From positions 1,991,001 through 2,055,000 of the forward strand of contig NZ_CP047289.1 in assembly GCF_018279165.1 (NCBI RefSeq): DNA of 64,000 nucleotides, in the 5' to 3' direction. Positions within the stretch are counted from its first letter, which is position 1, and the number at the start of each line of letters is the position of its first letter. Origin of the DNA: Falsirhodobacter algicola. GTDB lineage: Bacteria; Pseudomonadota; Alphaproteobacteria; Rhodobacterales; Rhodobacteraceae. The notes under the pieces were generated by a model. The model worked only from the letters and a program-made list of their open reading frames with translations, did no database searches and was not told the origin of the DNA. This document shows positions 44,673 through 53,739 of this stretch, piece after piece. Made by a program: the position numbers and the translations under genes.

Positions 44673-45529
44673 ACCCACTGGCCGGGTTCGATCAGGCCCA
44701 GATCCATCAACTGCTGCGACGACCATTCGAAGGGCGACGAATAGTGCCAGCCGAAATCGCGGATCAGATGGCGCGATCCGGGATTGCTGCGCAGCGCCTT
44801 GGCGATGCGGAACGAGCAGACGGCCACCGTCGGGTTGTGATGCCACGCGCAGGAGTAGGTGTTGTACTCCTCGTCGTTGAAGGTGAAGTCGGGGCGCAGG
44901 ATCAGCCCCTCCTTGGCGCGGAAGAGGGCGATGCGGTCGATTTTGCGCCGCTCCACCGGGATATGCTCCTCGAAGCGCCAGCGCAGACCGCCGAAGAAAT
45001 CGAGCTGACGTTCGCGCGGATGCCCCGTGGCCGGATCGGGCCGGGCCAGCGCGTAATACCCCGAACGGTCCAGCTGCGCTTCGGCGACGGAGACGGCGTT
45101 CGGGAAACGCTGCAGATCGCCGGCATAGAGGTCGATCACATAGGAGAGGAAGGCGTCGCGCCGCTCTTCCATGTGATAGGCGATCAGTTCGCGGATGTCG
45201 CGCGTCTCGCAGAAGGGGAAGAACAGGTATTCGGCGTTGAAGCCGGCATAGAACCATGTGCCGGGCGCGACGGGGATGAGGCTGTTCACCACCTCCATCA
45301 GGGCGTCGCGGGCATGCACGTCGTGATCGATGCGGTGCACCTGCGCCTCGAGGTCCATCGGGACCGGAAGGTCCGGGTGGGCCGGAAGCAGGATGGTGCC
45401 GAAGCCCATCTTGCGGTGATGCTCCACGGTGGAAGCCAGCTCCACGGCATCATCGGCCATGATGATCGCCACGGGCCCCTTGCCGATGGAGCCGGATGCG
45501 ATGAACGTGTCCAGACTGGGATGACGCAT
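44669..45529 (-). CDS. degenerate glycosyltransferase-2-like protein, function unknown
   Basis: 286 residues; I do not recognise a named family with certainty. Residues 20-48 (AIIMADDAVELASTVEHHRK then MGFGTILLP) resemble the opening of Glyco_tranf_2_4 (PF13704) proteins, where a conserved Asp-X-Asp follows. Here the matching place near residue 98-106 reads NAEYLFFPF, lacking the Asp pair, so catalysis may be lost or altered. The C-terminal half has several Trp and paired-Asp motifs such as WHHNPTVAVCSFRIAK. It converges on tRNA-Arg and diverges from miaB. Could be a sugar-binding or regulatory relative of the family. Confidence 0.5.
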   Translation of the reverse strand: MRHPSLDTFIASGSIGKGPVAIIMADDAVELASTVEHHRKMGFGTILLPAHPDLPVPMDLEAQVHRIDHDVHARDALMEVVNSLIPVAPGTWFYAGFNAEYLFFPFCETRDIRELIAYHMEERRDAFLSYVIDLYAGDLQRFPNAVSVAEAQLDRSGYYALARPDPATGHPRERQLDFFGGLRWRFEEHIPVERRKIDRIALFRAKEGLILRPDFTFNDEEYNTYSCAWHHNPTVAVCSFRIAKALRSNPGSRHLIRDFGWHYSSPFEWSSQQLMDLGLIEPGQWV

Positions 45530-45645
45530 GAACCCTCAAGCAGCGGATCGGCCTCCAGATGATCCGACCGCGCCGCCAAGGGCAAGGGTCGATTGCCCCG
45601 AGATGCGATTTTCGCTAGGAAACGGCCATTCCAGAGGAAGCGGAC

Positions 45646-46944
45646 ATGGCCGACGTCAAGAAACTCTTCATCAAGACCTATGGCTGCCAGATGAACGTCT
45701 ATGACAGCGAGCGGATGGCCGAGGTGATGGGCGGGCAGGGCTATGTCGTGACCGAGGTGGCGGAGGAGGCGGACATGGTCCTGCTGAACACCTGCCACAT
45801 CCGCGAGAAGGCCTCCGAGAAGCTCTATTCCGACCTTGGCCGCCTGCGCCCGCTGAAGGCGGCCAAGCCCGATCTGAAGATCGGCGTCGCGGGCTGCGTC
45901 GCGCAGGCCGAGGGGCAGGAGATCATCCGCCGCATGCCGCTGGTGGATCTGGTGGTCGGCCCGCAGACCTATCACCGCCTGCCCGAGATGGTGGCCGGGC
46001 GGGCCCCCGCCGTGGACACCGATTTCCCCGCCGAGGACAAGTTCGACCATATGCCCCGGCGCAAGGCGATGCGGGGGCCGACGGCCTTTCTGACCGTGCA
46101 GGAGGGCTGCGACAAGTTCTGCGCCTTCTGCGTCGTTCCCTATACCCGCGGGGCCGAGGTCAGCCGTCCGCCCGCCCGCCTTCTGGCCGAGGCGCGCGAT
46201 CTGGTGGAGCGGGGGGTGCGCGAGATCACCCTTCTGGGGCAGAACGTCAACGCCTATCACGGGGACGACTGGACGCTGGCGCGGCTGGTGCGCGAACTGG
46301 CCCGCATCGACGGGTTGGAGCGCATCCGCTACACCACCAGCCATCCCAACGACATGGACGACGACCTGATCGCCGCCCATGGCGAGGAGGCCAAGCTGAT
46401 GCCCTATCTGCACCTGCCGGTGCAGTCGGGATCGGACCGCATCCTGAAGGCGATGAACCGCAAGCACACCGCCGAACATTATCTGCGCCTCGTGGAGCGG
46501 ATTCGCGCGGCGCGCCCCGATATCGTCCTGTCGTCGGATTTCATCGCGGCCTTTCCCGGCGAGACGGCGGCCGATCACGAGGCCACCCTCGCCCTGATCC
46601 GCGAGGTCGGCTACGGGTCGGCCTTCTGCTTCAAATATTCCGCGCGCCCCGGCACCCCGGCCGCCGAGAAGCCGGAGCTTCCCGCGAATATCGGCGATGC
46701 GCGTCTGCAGGAGCTGCGCGATCTGATCACCGCGCAGCAGCTTGCGACGCAAACCGCCATGGTCGGGCGCGAGGTCGGCGTGCTCTATGAAAAGGCCGGG
46801 CGGCGTCCGGGGCAGATGGTGGGCAAATCCGATCACCTCCATGCCGTGCATGTGGACGATCCTGCGGGCCGCGTGGGCGATCTGGTGAGGGTGCGCATCA
46901 CGGGCAGCGGGTCCAATTCCCTTGCGGGGCTGCGCATCAAATAA
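45646..46944 (+). CDS. miaB: tRNA-2-methylthio-N6-dimethylallyladenosine synthase MiaB
   Basis: Radical SAM methylthiotransferase acting on i6A37 of tRNA. 432 residues. The N-terminal domain has the three auxiliary-cluster Cys (14, 50, 84) and the radical SAM triad is Cys155, Cys159 and Cys162 in GCDKFCAFC. The LLGQNVNAY and HLPVQSGSD motifs are typical of MiaB over RimO or MtaB. The C-terminal TRAM domain (about 370-432) is present. AGAGGAAG precedes the ATG. It leads a co-directional group with phoH, 128 bp on. Confidence 0.97.
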   Translation: MADVKKLFIKTYGCQMNVYDSERMAEVMGGQGYVVTEVAEEADMVLLNTCHIREKASEKLYSDLGRLRPLKAAKPDLKIGVAGCVAQAEGQEIIRRMPLVDLVVGPQTYHRLPEMVAGRAPAVDTDFPAEDKFDHMPRRKAMRGPTAFLTVQEGCDKFCAFCVVPYTRGAEVSRPPARLLAEARDLVERGVREITLLGQNVNAYHGDDWTLARLVRELARIDGLERIRYTTSHPNDMDDDLIAAHGEEAKLMPYLHLPVQSGSDRILKAMNRKHTAEHYLRLVERIRAARPDIVLSSDFIAAFPGETAADHEATLALIREVGYGSAFCFKYSARPGTPAAEKPELPANIGDARLQELRDLITAQQLATQTAMVGREVGVLYEKAGRRPGQMVGKSDHLHAVHVDDPAGRVGDLVRVRITGSGSNSLAGLRIK

Positions 46945-47072
46945 GCAGCATCGGGCGGGTGGGCGCCGATCCGCGACCGCGCAAGGCGGGCGGCGTCGTA
47001 AATCACTTGCCAGACGCCATCCGCGCGCCCACATTCAAGCTATAGCCCCACGCCTGCAATGAGGAGATCTCC

Positions 47073-48083
47073 TTGGGCATCAGCGCGCTGACCCCCCCGA
47101 AACGCCCGGAAGACGCGATCGAAACGCTTCTGGAATTTCCCGACAATCGCCTTTTGATCGAGTTGTGCGGCGAATACGACCGCAACATCGCGCAGATCGA
47201 ACAGCAGGTGGGCGTGCATATCCTGAGGCGGGGAAACCGCCTTTCGGTTCTGGGGGACAAGGCCGCGCGGGATCAGGCGGAAGCGGTATTGAAGGGCCTC
47301 TATGCGCGTCTGGAACAAGGCAAACCCGTTGCGACGGGCGATGTGGAAGGGGCGATGCGCATGATGGGCACGATGTTCGGCGACACGGTCGAGCAGATGG
47401 AGATGTTCCAGCCCGGCACCTACGAGATCCGCACCCGCAAGAAGCCGGTGGAGCCGCGGACCGAGGCGCAGAAGGCCTATGTCGCCAATCTCTTCGACAA
47501 CGAACTCGCCTTCGGGATCGGGCCGGCGGGCACAGGCAAGACCTATCTGGCCGTCGCCGTCGGTGTGACCATGCTGCTGTCCGGCGCGGTGGAGAAGATC
47601 ATCCTGTCGCGCCCGGCCGTGGAGGCGGGCGAACGGCTCGGCTTCCTGCCCGGCGACATGAAGGAGAAGGTCGATCCCTACATGCAGCCGCTCTATGACG
47701 CGCTGAACGATTTCCTGCCGCAGAAGCAGTTGCAGAAGCTGATGGAGGAGAAGCGGATCGAGATCGCGCCGCTGGCCTTCATGCGCGGGCGCACGCTGGC
47801 CAATGCCTTCGTCGTGCTGGACGAGGCGCAGAACGCCACCACCATGCAGATGAAGATGTTCCTGACCCGTTTGGGCGAGGGCAGCCGCATGGTCATCACG
47901 GGCGACCGCACGCAGGTGGACCTGCCGCGCGGCACCGCCAGCGGCCTTGCCGATGCCGAACGCATCCTGAACGGCGTGCGGGGGGTGTCCTTCAACTACT
48001 TCAATGCCAAGGACGTCGTGCGGCACCCGCTTGTGGCGCGCATCATCGAGGCGTATGACGCCGCCGATGGAACCGCTGGTTGA
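47073..48083 (+). CDS. phoH: PhoH-like ATPase
   Basis: ATPase of the PhoH family, usually tied to RNA metabolism with YbeY. 336 residues from a TTG at 47073; GAGGAG (47061-47066) lies 6 bp upstream and no in-frame ATG or GTG is near. Walker A GPAGTGKT is at residues 150-157 and Walker B FVVLDEAQN near 247-255. An N-terminal KH-like segment precedes the ATPase. Overlaps ybeY, so the two are translated together. The rare start could limit expression. Confidence 0.93.
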   Translation: MGISALTPPKRPEDAIETLLEFPDNRLLIELCGEYDRNIAQIEQQVGVHILRRGNRLSVLGDKAARDQAEAVLKGLYARLEQGKPVATGDVEGAMRMMGTMFGDTVEQMEMFQPGTYEIRTRKKPVEPRTEAQKAYVANLFDNELAFGIGPAGTGKTYLAVAVGVTMLLSGAVEKIILSRPAVEAGERLGFLPGDMKEKVDPYMQPLYDALNDFLPQKQLQKLMEEKRIEIAPLAFMRGRTLANAFVVLDEAQNATTMQMKMFLTRLGEGSRMVITGDRTQVDLPRGTASGLADAERILNGVRGVSFNYFNAKDVVRHPLVARIIEAYDAADGTAG

Positions 48084-48564
48084 CACAGTCATAGAAGACG
48101 ATCGCTGGGAAGGCTTCGGCCTTCCCGCCCTTGCCACACGCGCCGCCGAGGCAACCTTTGCCGCGCTGGGCGTGCATGGCGTGACGCTGGCCCTGATGGG
48201 CTGCGACGATGCCGAGATCGCGGAGCTGAACGCCCAGTTCCGCCAGAAGGGCAAACCCACCAACGTGCTCTCATGGCCGTCCGAGGATCGCGCCGCGGGG
48301 GAGCCGGGGGGCCTGCCGGACCTGTCGGGCGGGGATGCCGACGATCCGGACGAACTGGGCGACATCGCCATCGCATGGGAAACCTGCATGGCCGAAGCCG
48401 CCGATCAGAGCAAAAGCCCCGAGGATCACGTCACCCATCTGGTGATCCACGGCATCCTGCACCTTCTGGGCTTCGATCACATCGAGGACGCGGATGCCGA
48501 ACTGATGGAGGAGACGGAACGCCGGATCCTGCGCAGCATGGGGATCGCCGACCCCTACGCGTGA
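48055..48564 (+). CDS. ybeY: endoribonuclease YbeY
   Basis: Metal-dependent RNase for 16S 3' maturation and 70S quality control. 169 residues from the ATG at 48055 (the ATG at 48067 is an alternative 4 codons in), overlapping the phoH end by 29 bp. The zinc motif HGILHLLGFDH is at about residues 131-141 with three His. The phoH-ybeY-corC order is the common alphaproteobacterial set, here split by an aldo/keto reductase. Confidence 0.95.
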   Translation: MTPPMEPLVDTVIEDDRWEGFGLPALATRAAEATFAALGVHGVTLALMGCDDAEIAELNAQFRQKGKPTNVLSWPSEDRAAGEPGGLPDLSGGDADDPDELGDIAIAWETCMAEAADQSKSPEDHVTHLVIHGILHLLGFDHIEDADAELMEETERRILRSMGIADPYA

Positions 48565-48613
48565 TTTTGGCGGCCCGCGTCTTACCTTCCTGCCACGCAG
48601 CAAGGAGAGACCG

Positions 48614-49438
48614 ATGATCCCTTATGTCACCGCGAACGGGGCGCAGATCCCCGCCCTCGGCTTCGGCACCTACCGCATGGACGAGGCCGCGATCGCCGCC
48701 GTTCTGCCCGACGCGATCCGCAAGGGCTTCCGCCATGTCGATACCGCGCAGGTCTATGGCAACGAGGCCGCCGTCGGGGCCGCGCTCCGCGCCTCGGGTG
48801 TGCCGCGGGACGAGATGTTCCTCACGACCAAGGTCTGGGTGGACAGCTTCGAGGACGACCGTTTCATGCCCTCGGTCGATGAGAGCCTGCGCAAGCTGGG
48901 GGTGGATCATGTCGATCTGCTGCTGTTGCACTGGCCGGGCGGCAGCGACGTTCCCATGGAGGATCGTCATGCCCGTCTGGCCGAAGCGCAGCGCACGGGC
49001 CGCACCCGCCATGTCGGGGTCAGCAACTACACCATCGCGCAGATGCGCGCGGCGGCGGCGATCTGCCCGATCGTGACGAATCAGGTCGAATTCCACCCTT
49101 GGCTCGACCAGTCGAAGCTGCTGGCGGCGGCGCGCGAGGATGGTCTGTCGCTGACGGCCTATTACGCGATGGCGGATGGGCGGTCGGCCAAGGATGCCGC
49201 ATTGGCAGAGATCGGCCGATCCCATGGCAAGAGCGCGGCGCAGATCGCGCTGCGCTGGCTGGTGCAGCAGGACGGCGTCATCGCCCTGTCGAAAACCGCC
49301 AACCCCGCGCGTGTGCCCGAAAATCTGGAGATCTTCGATTTCGTACTGACCAAAGAGGAGATGGCCCGCATCGACGCCATGGGCAGCGCCGAGGGGCGGA
49401 TCGTGGCACCCGGACGCCTCGCGCCCGATTGGGACTGA
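48614..49438 (+). CDS. aldo/keto reductase
   Basis: NADPH-dependent carbonyl reductase of the AKR superfamily, nearest in outline to 2,5-diketogluconate reductase types; substrate unknown. 274 residues. The catalytic tetrad is visible: Asp43, Tyr48 (in HVDTAQVYGNE), Lys73 (TTKVW) and His106 (LLLLHWPGG). AAGGAGAGACC precedes the ATG. It sits between ybeY and corC, where the family is not a usual member, so it may be an insertion into that block. Confidence 0.9.
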   Translation: MIPYVTANGAQIPALGFGTYRMDEAAIAAVLPDAIRKGFRHVDTAQVYGNEAAVGAALRASGVPRDEMFLTTKVWVDSFEDDRFMPSVDESLRKLGVDHVDLLLLHWPGGSDVPMEDRHARLAEAQRTGRTRHVGVSNYTIAQMRAAAAICPIVTNQVEFHPWLDQSKLLAAAREDGLSLTAYYAMADGRSAKDAALAEIGRSHGKSAAQIALRWLVQQDGVIALSKTANPARVPENLEIFDFVLTKEEMARIDAMGSAEGRIVAPGRLAPDWD

Positions 49439-49523
49439 TCGCGTCTTGCCACGCCGGGGGGGCATGCCCCATATTGGACGGCGTCGCCCCCGTTGAGGGC
49501 GTCGCTTTCCGACAGAAGGACCG

Positions 49524-50411
49524 ATGGAGCGAAGTATAGACGGACCTCCTGCGGCGCAGGGCGCGCAGGACACCGCGGAAGATGATCAGCGATACGACGC
49601 GGATCTTCACACCGACCGAGAGAATAAGGGCTTTTTCGGCCGCCTGTTCGGGGCCTTCGCGCCGAACGAAGACCGGGATGACGACAGCGATTCCCATGGG
49701 GAACGTACCGGCATCGACCATCTGCGCAGTCTGACCGTCGAGGACGTGGCCGTCCCGAAGGCCGAGATTTCGGCCGTGCAGGCCGATATCGGGCTGAAGG
49801 ACCTTGTGGGCACCTTCCGGCGCGAGGGATATTCCCGCCTTCCGGTCTATGAGCAGACGATCGACAACCCGATCGGGATGATCCTCCTGAAGGATCTGGC
49901 GCTGCATCACGACTTCACCTCCGACGAGTCGTTCGATCTGCGCAAGCTGCTGCGTCCGATCATGTTCGCCCCCCCGTCGATGAGCGCGGCCGTGCTGCTG
50001 CAGAAGATGCAGCGCGAACGGGCCCACCTTGCGCTGGTGATCGACGAATATGGCGGCGTCGATGGCCTCGTGACGATCGAGGATCTGATCGAGACCATCA
50101 TCGGCGAGATCGACGACGAGCATGACGAGGTGGCCGGTGCCCTTTGGGTGCAGGACAAGCAGGGCCATTACATCGTGCAGTCGCGCGCCTCGCTGGAGGC
50201 CTTCGAGAAGGTCTCGGGCCTCGATCTGCGGCGCGAGCACGAGGATGAGGATGTGGACACGATCGGCGGCCTCGTCTTCGTGCGTGCCGGGCGCGTGCCC
50301 AAGCGCGGCGAGGTGATCGATCACGAATCCGGCGCCCGCTTCGAGGTGCTGGACGGCGATCCCCGGCGCATCAAGCGCCTGCGGGTGGTGCTGCCGGACT
50401 GCGCGGCTTGA
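49524..50411 (+). CDS. corC: CorC/HlyC family CBS-domain protein
   Basis: Cytoplasmic protein of the CorC type, linked in other bacteria to magnesium/cobalt efflux and to Lnt-dependent envelope steps. 295 residues. Two CBS domains cover about residues 66-190 ([20 protein letters not shown] and [18 protein letters not shown]), and a CorC_HlyC domain closes the protein from about 205. No membrane segment is present, so it is the soluble form. It is 52 bp before lnt, the ybeY-corC-lnt order. Confidence 0.9.
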   Translation: MERSIDGPPAAQGAQDTAEDDQRYDADLHTDRENKGFFGRLFGAFAPNEDRDDDSDSHGERTGIDHLRSLTVEDVAVPKAEISAVQADIGLKDLVGTFRREGYSRLPVYEQTIDNPIGMILLKDLALHHDFTSDESFDLRKLLRPIMFAPPSMSAAVLLQKMQRERAHLALVIDEYGGVDGLVTIEDLIETIIGEIDDEHDEVAGALWVQDKQGHYIVQSRASLEAFEKVSGLDLRREHEDEDVDTIGGLVFVRAGRVPKRGEVIDHESGARFEVLDGDPRRIKRLRVVLPDCAA

Positions 50412-50463
50412 CGCCGCGGGGTGGCGGGTCCAGAACCACGCCACCCCGGAACGGAGACTTTCC

Positions 50464-51912
50464 ATGCGATTTCCCGGTTGGCCGCAGATGGGCGCGGCCT
50501 TCGGCCTTGGCGCGATCATGGCGTCGGGGCAGGCGCCGATCGGGTTCTGGTGGCTGACGCTGATCGGCCTTGCGGCGCTGTGCGTGATGCTGCGCCGCTG
50601 CGATGGCTGGCGGGCGGCGGCGTGGACGGGCCTCTTTGCGGGGGCCGGATATTTCGCCCTGTCCCTGAACTGGATCGTGGAGCCGTTCCTCGTCGATCCG
50701 ATCACCTATGGCTGGATGGCGCCCTTTGCGGTGGTGCTCATCTCGTTCGGGCTGGGGCTGTTCTGGGCGCTGGCGGCGGGGCTGGCGCATCGGCTGGCGC
50801 ACCGGACGCTCGGCTTTGCGCTGCTGCTGACGGCGGCGGAATTCGCGCGCGGCCATGTGCTGACCGGCTTTCCTTGGGCGCTTCTCGGCCATGTCTGGAT
50901 CGGTTCCGCCCCGGCGCAGCTTGCAGCATGGGCCGGGCCGACGGGGCTGACGCTGATGACGGCGCTGATGGCGGCGCTGCCGGTCGCATGGCGCTGGCGG
51001 GGGGCGGCCGTGTCGGCGGCGTTGCTAGTGGCTGCCTTCGGTGCCGGGCACTGGCGGCTGGCGCAGCCCGAACCGGCCCCGACGGGCCATATCCTGCGCA
51101 TCGTTCAGCCCAATGCCGCGCAAGAGATGAAGTGGGACCCGGACCGCGCCGAGGCACTGTTCCGCCGCGCGCTCGATCTATCGGCCGCGCCGGGGCCGCA
51201 CGATCTGGTGATCTGGCCCGAAACCTCCGTGCCCTACCTTTTGGACGATTACGTCGCCGAGGAGATCGGCTTTGCCGCCGCCGCCCCGGCCGCCGTGGGC
51301 ATCCAGCGTACCGAAGGCAGCCGCGCCTTCAATGCGCTGGCCGTCATCGGCCCCGATGGCGCCGTGCGGGACATCTACGACAAGCATCACCTCGTGCCTT
51401 TCGGCGAATACATGCCCTTCGGCGACACGCTGGCCCGGATCGGGATCACGGCCTTCGCCGCACAGCTCGGCAACGGCTATTCGCCGGGGCCGGGGCCGAA
51501 GGTGCTGGACATGGGCGCGCTGGGCCATGCGCTGCCGCTCATCTGCTACGAGGCGGTGTTCCCGCAGGATCTGCGCGTGGCCGAACGTCCGGACTGGCTG
51601 CTCCAGATCACGAACGATGCGTGGTTCGGCACGCTGACCGGCCCCTATCAGCATCTGGCGCAGGCGCGCCTGCGCGCGATCGAGCAAGGGCTGCCGCTGG
51701 TGCGCGCCGCCAATACCGGCGTGTCGGCCATGGTGGACGCGCATGGCCGCATCACCGCCAGCCTGCCGCTGGGGCAGGCGGGGCATCTGGATGCGGTGCT
51801 GCCCGGCGCGCTGCCGCCGACGCTCTATGCCCGGACGGGCGAGGTGCCGGTGCTGATCCTTCTGGCGGCGCTTCTGGGGCTGGCGCTGCTGCCGCGCCGC
51901 AGGGCTGGTTGA
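50464..51912 (+). CDS. lnt: apolipoprotein N-acyltransferase
   Basis: Adds the third acyl chain to lipoproteins in the inner membrane. 482 residues with about six N-terminal hydrophobic segments and a periplasmic CN-hydrolase domain from residue 210. The catalytic triad is Glu253 (WPETSVPY), Lys307 (DKHHLVPFGEYMPF) and Cys361 (LICYEAVF). GGAGACT precedes the ATG. An overlapping open frame from 50421 to 52061 lacks these motifs and is rejected. The metK riboswitch follows. Confidence 0.95.
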   Translation: MRFPGWPQMGAAFGLGAIMASGQAPIGFWWLTLIGLAALCVMLRRCDGWRAAAWTGLFAGAGYFALSLNWIVEPFLVDPITYGWMAPFAVVLISFGLGLFWALAAGLAHRLAHRTLGFALLLTAAEFARGHVLTGFPWALLGHVWIGSAPAQLAAWAGPTGLTLMTALMAALPVAWRWRGAAVSAALLVAAFGAGHWRLAQPEPAPTGHILRIVQPNAAQEMKWDPDRAEALFRRALDLSAAPGPHDLVIWPETSVPYLLDDYVAEEIGFAAAAPAAVGIQRTEGSRAFNALAVIGPDGAVRDIYDKHHLVPFGEYMPFGDTLARIGITAFAAQLGNGYSPGPGPKVLDMGALGHALPLICYEAVFPQDLRVAERPDWLLQITNDAWFGTLTGPYQHLAQARLRAIEQGLPLVRAANTGVSAMVDAHGRITASLPLGQAGHLDAVLPGALPPTLYARTGEVPVLILLAALLGLALLPRRRAG

Positions 51913-51949
51913 CCCCCGCCGCGGCGCGGGATAGCGATGTGACATCGAA

Positions 51950-51995
51950 CCGTCACAACGGCTTCCTGGCGTGGCGGGGATATCCCAACGGAGCA
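51950..51995 (+). promoter_or_regulatory. SAM/SAH riboswitch controlling metK
   Basis: The hairpin CCGTCAC (51950-51956) / GTGGCGG (51971-51977) encloses the 14-base loop AACGGCTTCCTGGC, identical to the loop I recall from the Rhodobacterales SAM/SAH riboswitch. The 3' GGAGCA (51990-51995) holds the metK ribosome binding site and can form the pseudoknot with GCTTCC of the loop (61-66). SAM or SAH binding is known to stabilise this fold and block translation. Odd: the linker between stem and GGAGCA is 12 bases, with palindrome GGGATATCCC, versus 3 bases in the env9b form I remember. Confidence 0.85.
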
Positions 51996-52002
51996 CGTCC
52001 TC

Positions 52003-53169
52003 ATGTCGCGCAAGAACTACATATTCACCTCCGAATCGGTCTCGGAGGGGCATCCGGATAAGGTCTGCGATCGGATCTCGGATGCCATCCTCGACGCCTT
52101 TCTGGCCGAGGAGCCGAACGCCCGCGTCGCCTGTGAAACCTTCGCCACCACCAATCAGGTCGTCATCGGCGGCGAGGTCGGCCTGTCCGATCAAGGGCGC
52201 CTGCACGACTATCTCGGCAAGGTCGATGGCATCGTGCGCGACTGCGTGCGCGACATCGGTTATGAACAGGACGAGTTCCACTGGAACACCCTGCGCGTTC
52301 TGAACTTGCTGCACCCGCAATCGGCCCATATCAGCCAAGGCGTGGACAAGGACGGGGCAGGCGATCAGGGCATCATGTTCGGTTTCGCCGTCGACGAGAC
52401 GCCGGACCTCATGCCCGCGCCCATCCACTATTCCCACGCCATCCTGCGCCGCCTTGCCGAGGCGCGCAAATCGGGCGCGGAGCCGACGCTGGGGCCGGAC
52501 GCAAAGAGCCAGATCTCGCTGCGTTACGAGGATGGCCGCCCGGTGGAGGTCACCTCCATCGTGCTGTCCACCCAGCACCGCGACATCGCCCAGACCAGCG
52601 ACGACATCCGCCGCATCGTGGAGCCCTATATCCGCGAGGTGCTGCCGCGCGACTGGCTGACGCCGCGCACCGAATGGTGGGTGAACCCCACGGGCACCTT
52701 CGTGATCGGCGGGCCGGACGGCGATGCGGGCCTGACGGGCCGCAAGATCATCGTGGACACCTATGGCGGGGCGGCGCCGCATGGCGGGGGCGCGTTCTCG
52801 GGCAAGGATCCGACCAAGGTGGACCGCTCGGCCGCCTATGCCGCGCGCTATCTGGCCAAGAACGTGGTCGCGGCGGGCATGGCCACCAAATGCACGATCC
52901 AGATCTCCTATGCCATCGGTGTCGCAAAGCCGCTCTCGGTCTATGTGGACACCCACGGCACTGGCGAGGTCGATCCCGCCGCCATCGAGGCGGCGATCCC
53001 GCGGGTGATGGATCTGTCGCCCCGCGGCATCCGCGAGCATTTGGAGCTGAACCGCCCCATCTATGCCCGCACCGCCGCCTATGGCCATTTCGGCCGCGCG
53101 CCCGAAGCCGATGGCGGCTTCAGCTGGGAGCGGACGGATCTGGCCGAGGCGCTGGCCCGCGCCCTCTAG
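52003..53169 (+). CDS. metK: S-adenosylmethionine synthetase
   Basis: Makes SAM from methionine and ATP. 388 residues, normal length. The family landmarks [14 protein letters not shown] (about 14-27), [10 protein letters not shown] near residue 116 and [19 protein letters not shown] near 260 are intact. The start codon lies 9 bp after the riboswitch GGAG, so SAM feeds back on its own synthesis at translation. Downstream is ptsN, 57 bp away. Confidence 0.97.
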   Translation: MSRKNYIFTSESVSEGHPDKVCDRISDAILDAFLAEEPNARVACETFATTNQVVIGGEVGLSDQGRLHDYLGKVDGIVRDCVRDIGYEQDEFHWNTLRVLNLLHPQSAHISQGVDKDGAGDQGIMFGFAVDETPDLMPAPIHYSHAILRRLAEARKSGAEPTLGPDAKSQISLRYEDGRPVEVTSIVLSTQHRDIAQTSDDIRRIVEPYIREVLPRDWLTPRTEWWVNPTGTFVIGGPDGDAGLTGRKIIVDTYGGAAPHGGGAFSGKDPTKVDRSAAYAARYLAKNVVAAGMATKCTIQISYAIGVAKPLSVYVDTHGTGEVDPAAIEAAIPRVMDLSPRGIREHLELNRPIYARTAAYGHFGRAPEADGGFSWERTDLAEALARAL

Positions 53170-53226
53170 GGGCTTTTCGGCCATCCCGGTCCGCCGGGGC
53201 GGCCTTCACCATCGCGCAGGATATGC

Positions 53227-53706
53227 ATGACGCTTTCCGATCTGATCCGGCCCGAAGGGGTGATGCTCGACGTGGAGGTGGCGGACAAGGCCGCCCTCCT
53301 CGAGATGCTGTCCGACCGTGCGGCGCAGCTCTGGCCGCTCGACCGGGACAAGGTTCTGGCCAAGCTGATCCGGCGCGAGAAGCTCGGCTCCACCGGGGTG
53401 GGGAACGGCATCGCGCTGCCCCATGGCCCCTGCGCGGGGCTGGAGGCGCCGGCGCTGCTGTTCGCGCGCCTGAAGCCGCCGATCGATTTCCAATCCGTCG
53501 ACGATCGGCCGGTGGATCTGGTGCTGATGCTGCTGCTGCCCAAGGACAACCCGGCCCAGCATCTGTCGGTGCTGTCGATGGCCGCCCGCGTCCTGCGGCA
53601 GGAGGATGTGGCCAAGGCCCTGCGCCACTGCGACGCCGAGGCCGTTCCGGGCCTGATCCAGCGCGGCGCCGTCGCCGCCGACGAGGAGCTGCGCGACGGC
53701 CCCTAG
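53227..53706 (+). CDS. ptsN: nitrogen-PTS EIIA protein PtsN
   Basis: Phosphoprotein of the nitrogen phosphotransfer system, which regulates rather than transports sugars. 159 residues. The phospho-acceptor is His66 in GNGIALPHG, and DDRPVDLVLMLLLP near 97-110 is typical of EIIA-Ntr. The usual locus is beside rpoN and hpf; here it lies between metK and trmD. It may be the main copy moved or a paralogue. GAGGTGG is not needed; the ATG follows CAGGATATGC. Confidence 0.88.
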   Translation: MTLSDLIRPEGVMLDVEVADKAALLEMLSDRAAQLWPLDRDKVLAKLIRREKLGSTGVGNGIALPHGPCAGLEAPALLFARLKPPIDFQSVDDRPVDLVLMLLLPKDNPAQHLSVLSMAARVLRQEDVAKALRHCDAEAVPGLIQRGAVAADEELRDGP

Positions 53707-53739
53707 ACCGGCGCGCCAAAGGGGATTAGAGCCGCGGGC

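Noticed and set aside
51977-51986. GGGATATCCC as a separate regulator-binding palindrome
   Set aside because: It lies inside the riboswitch linker of the metK leader; a short RNA stem or simple spacer is the simpler reading.
50421-52061. 546-residue open frame overlapping lnt in another frame
   Set aside because: It is Arg/Ala/Gly-rich and lacks any family motif, while the 50464-51912 frame has the complete Lnt triad. The frame also runs through the metK riboswitch.
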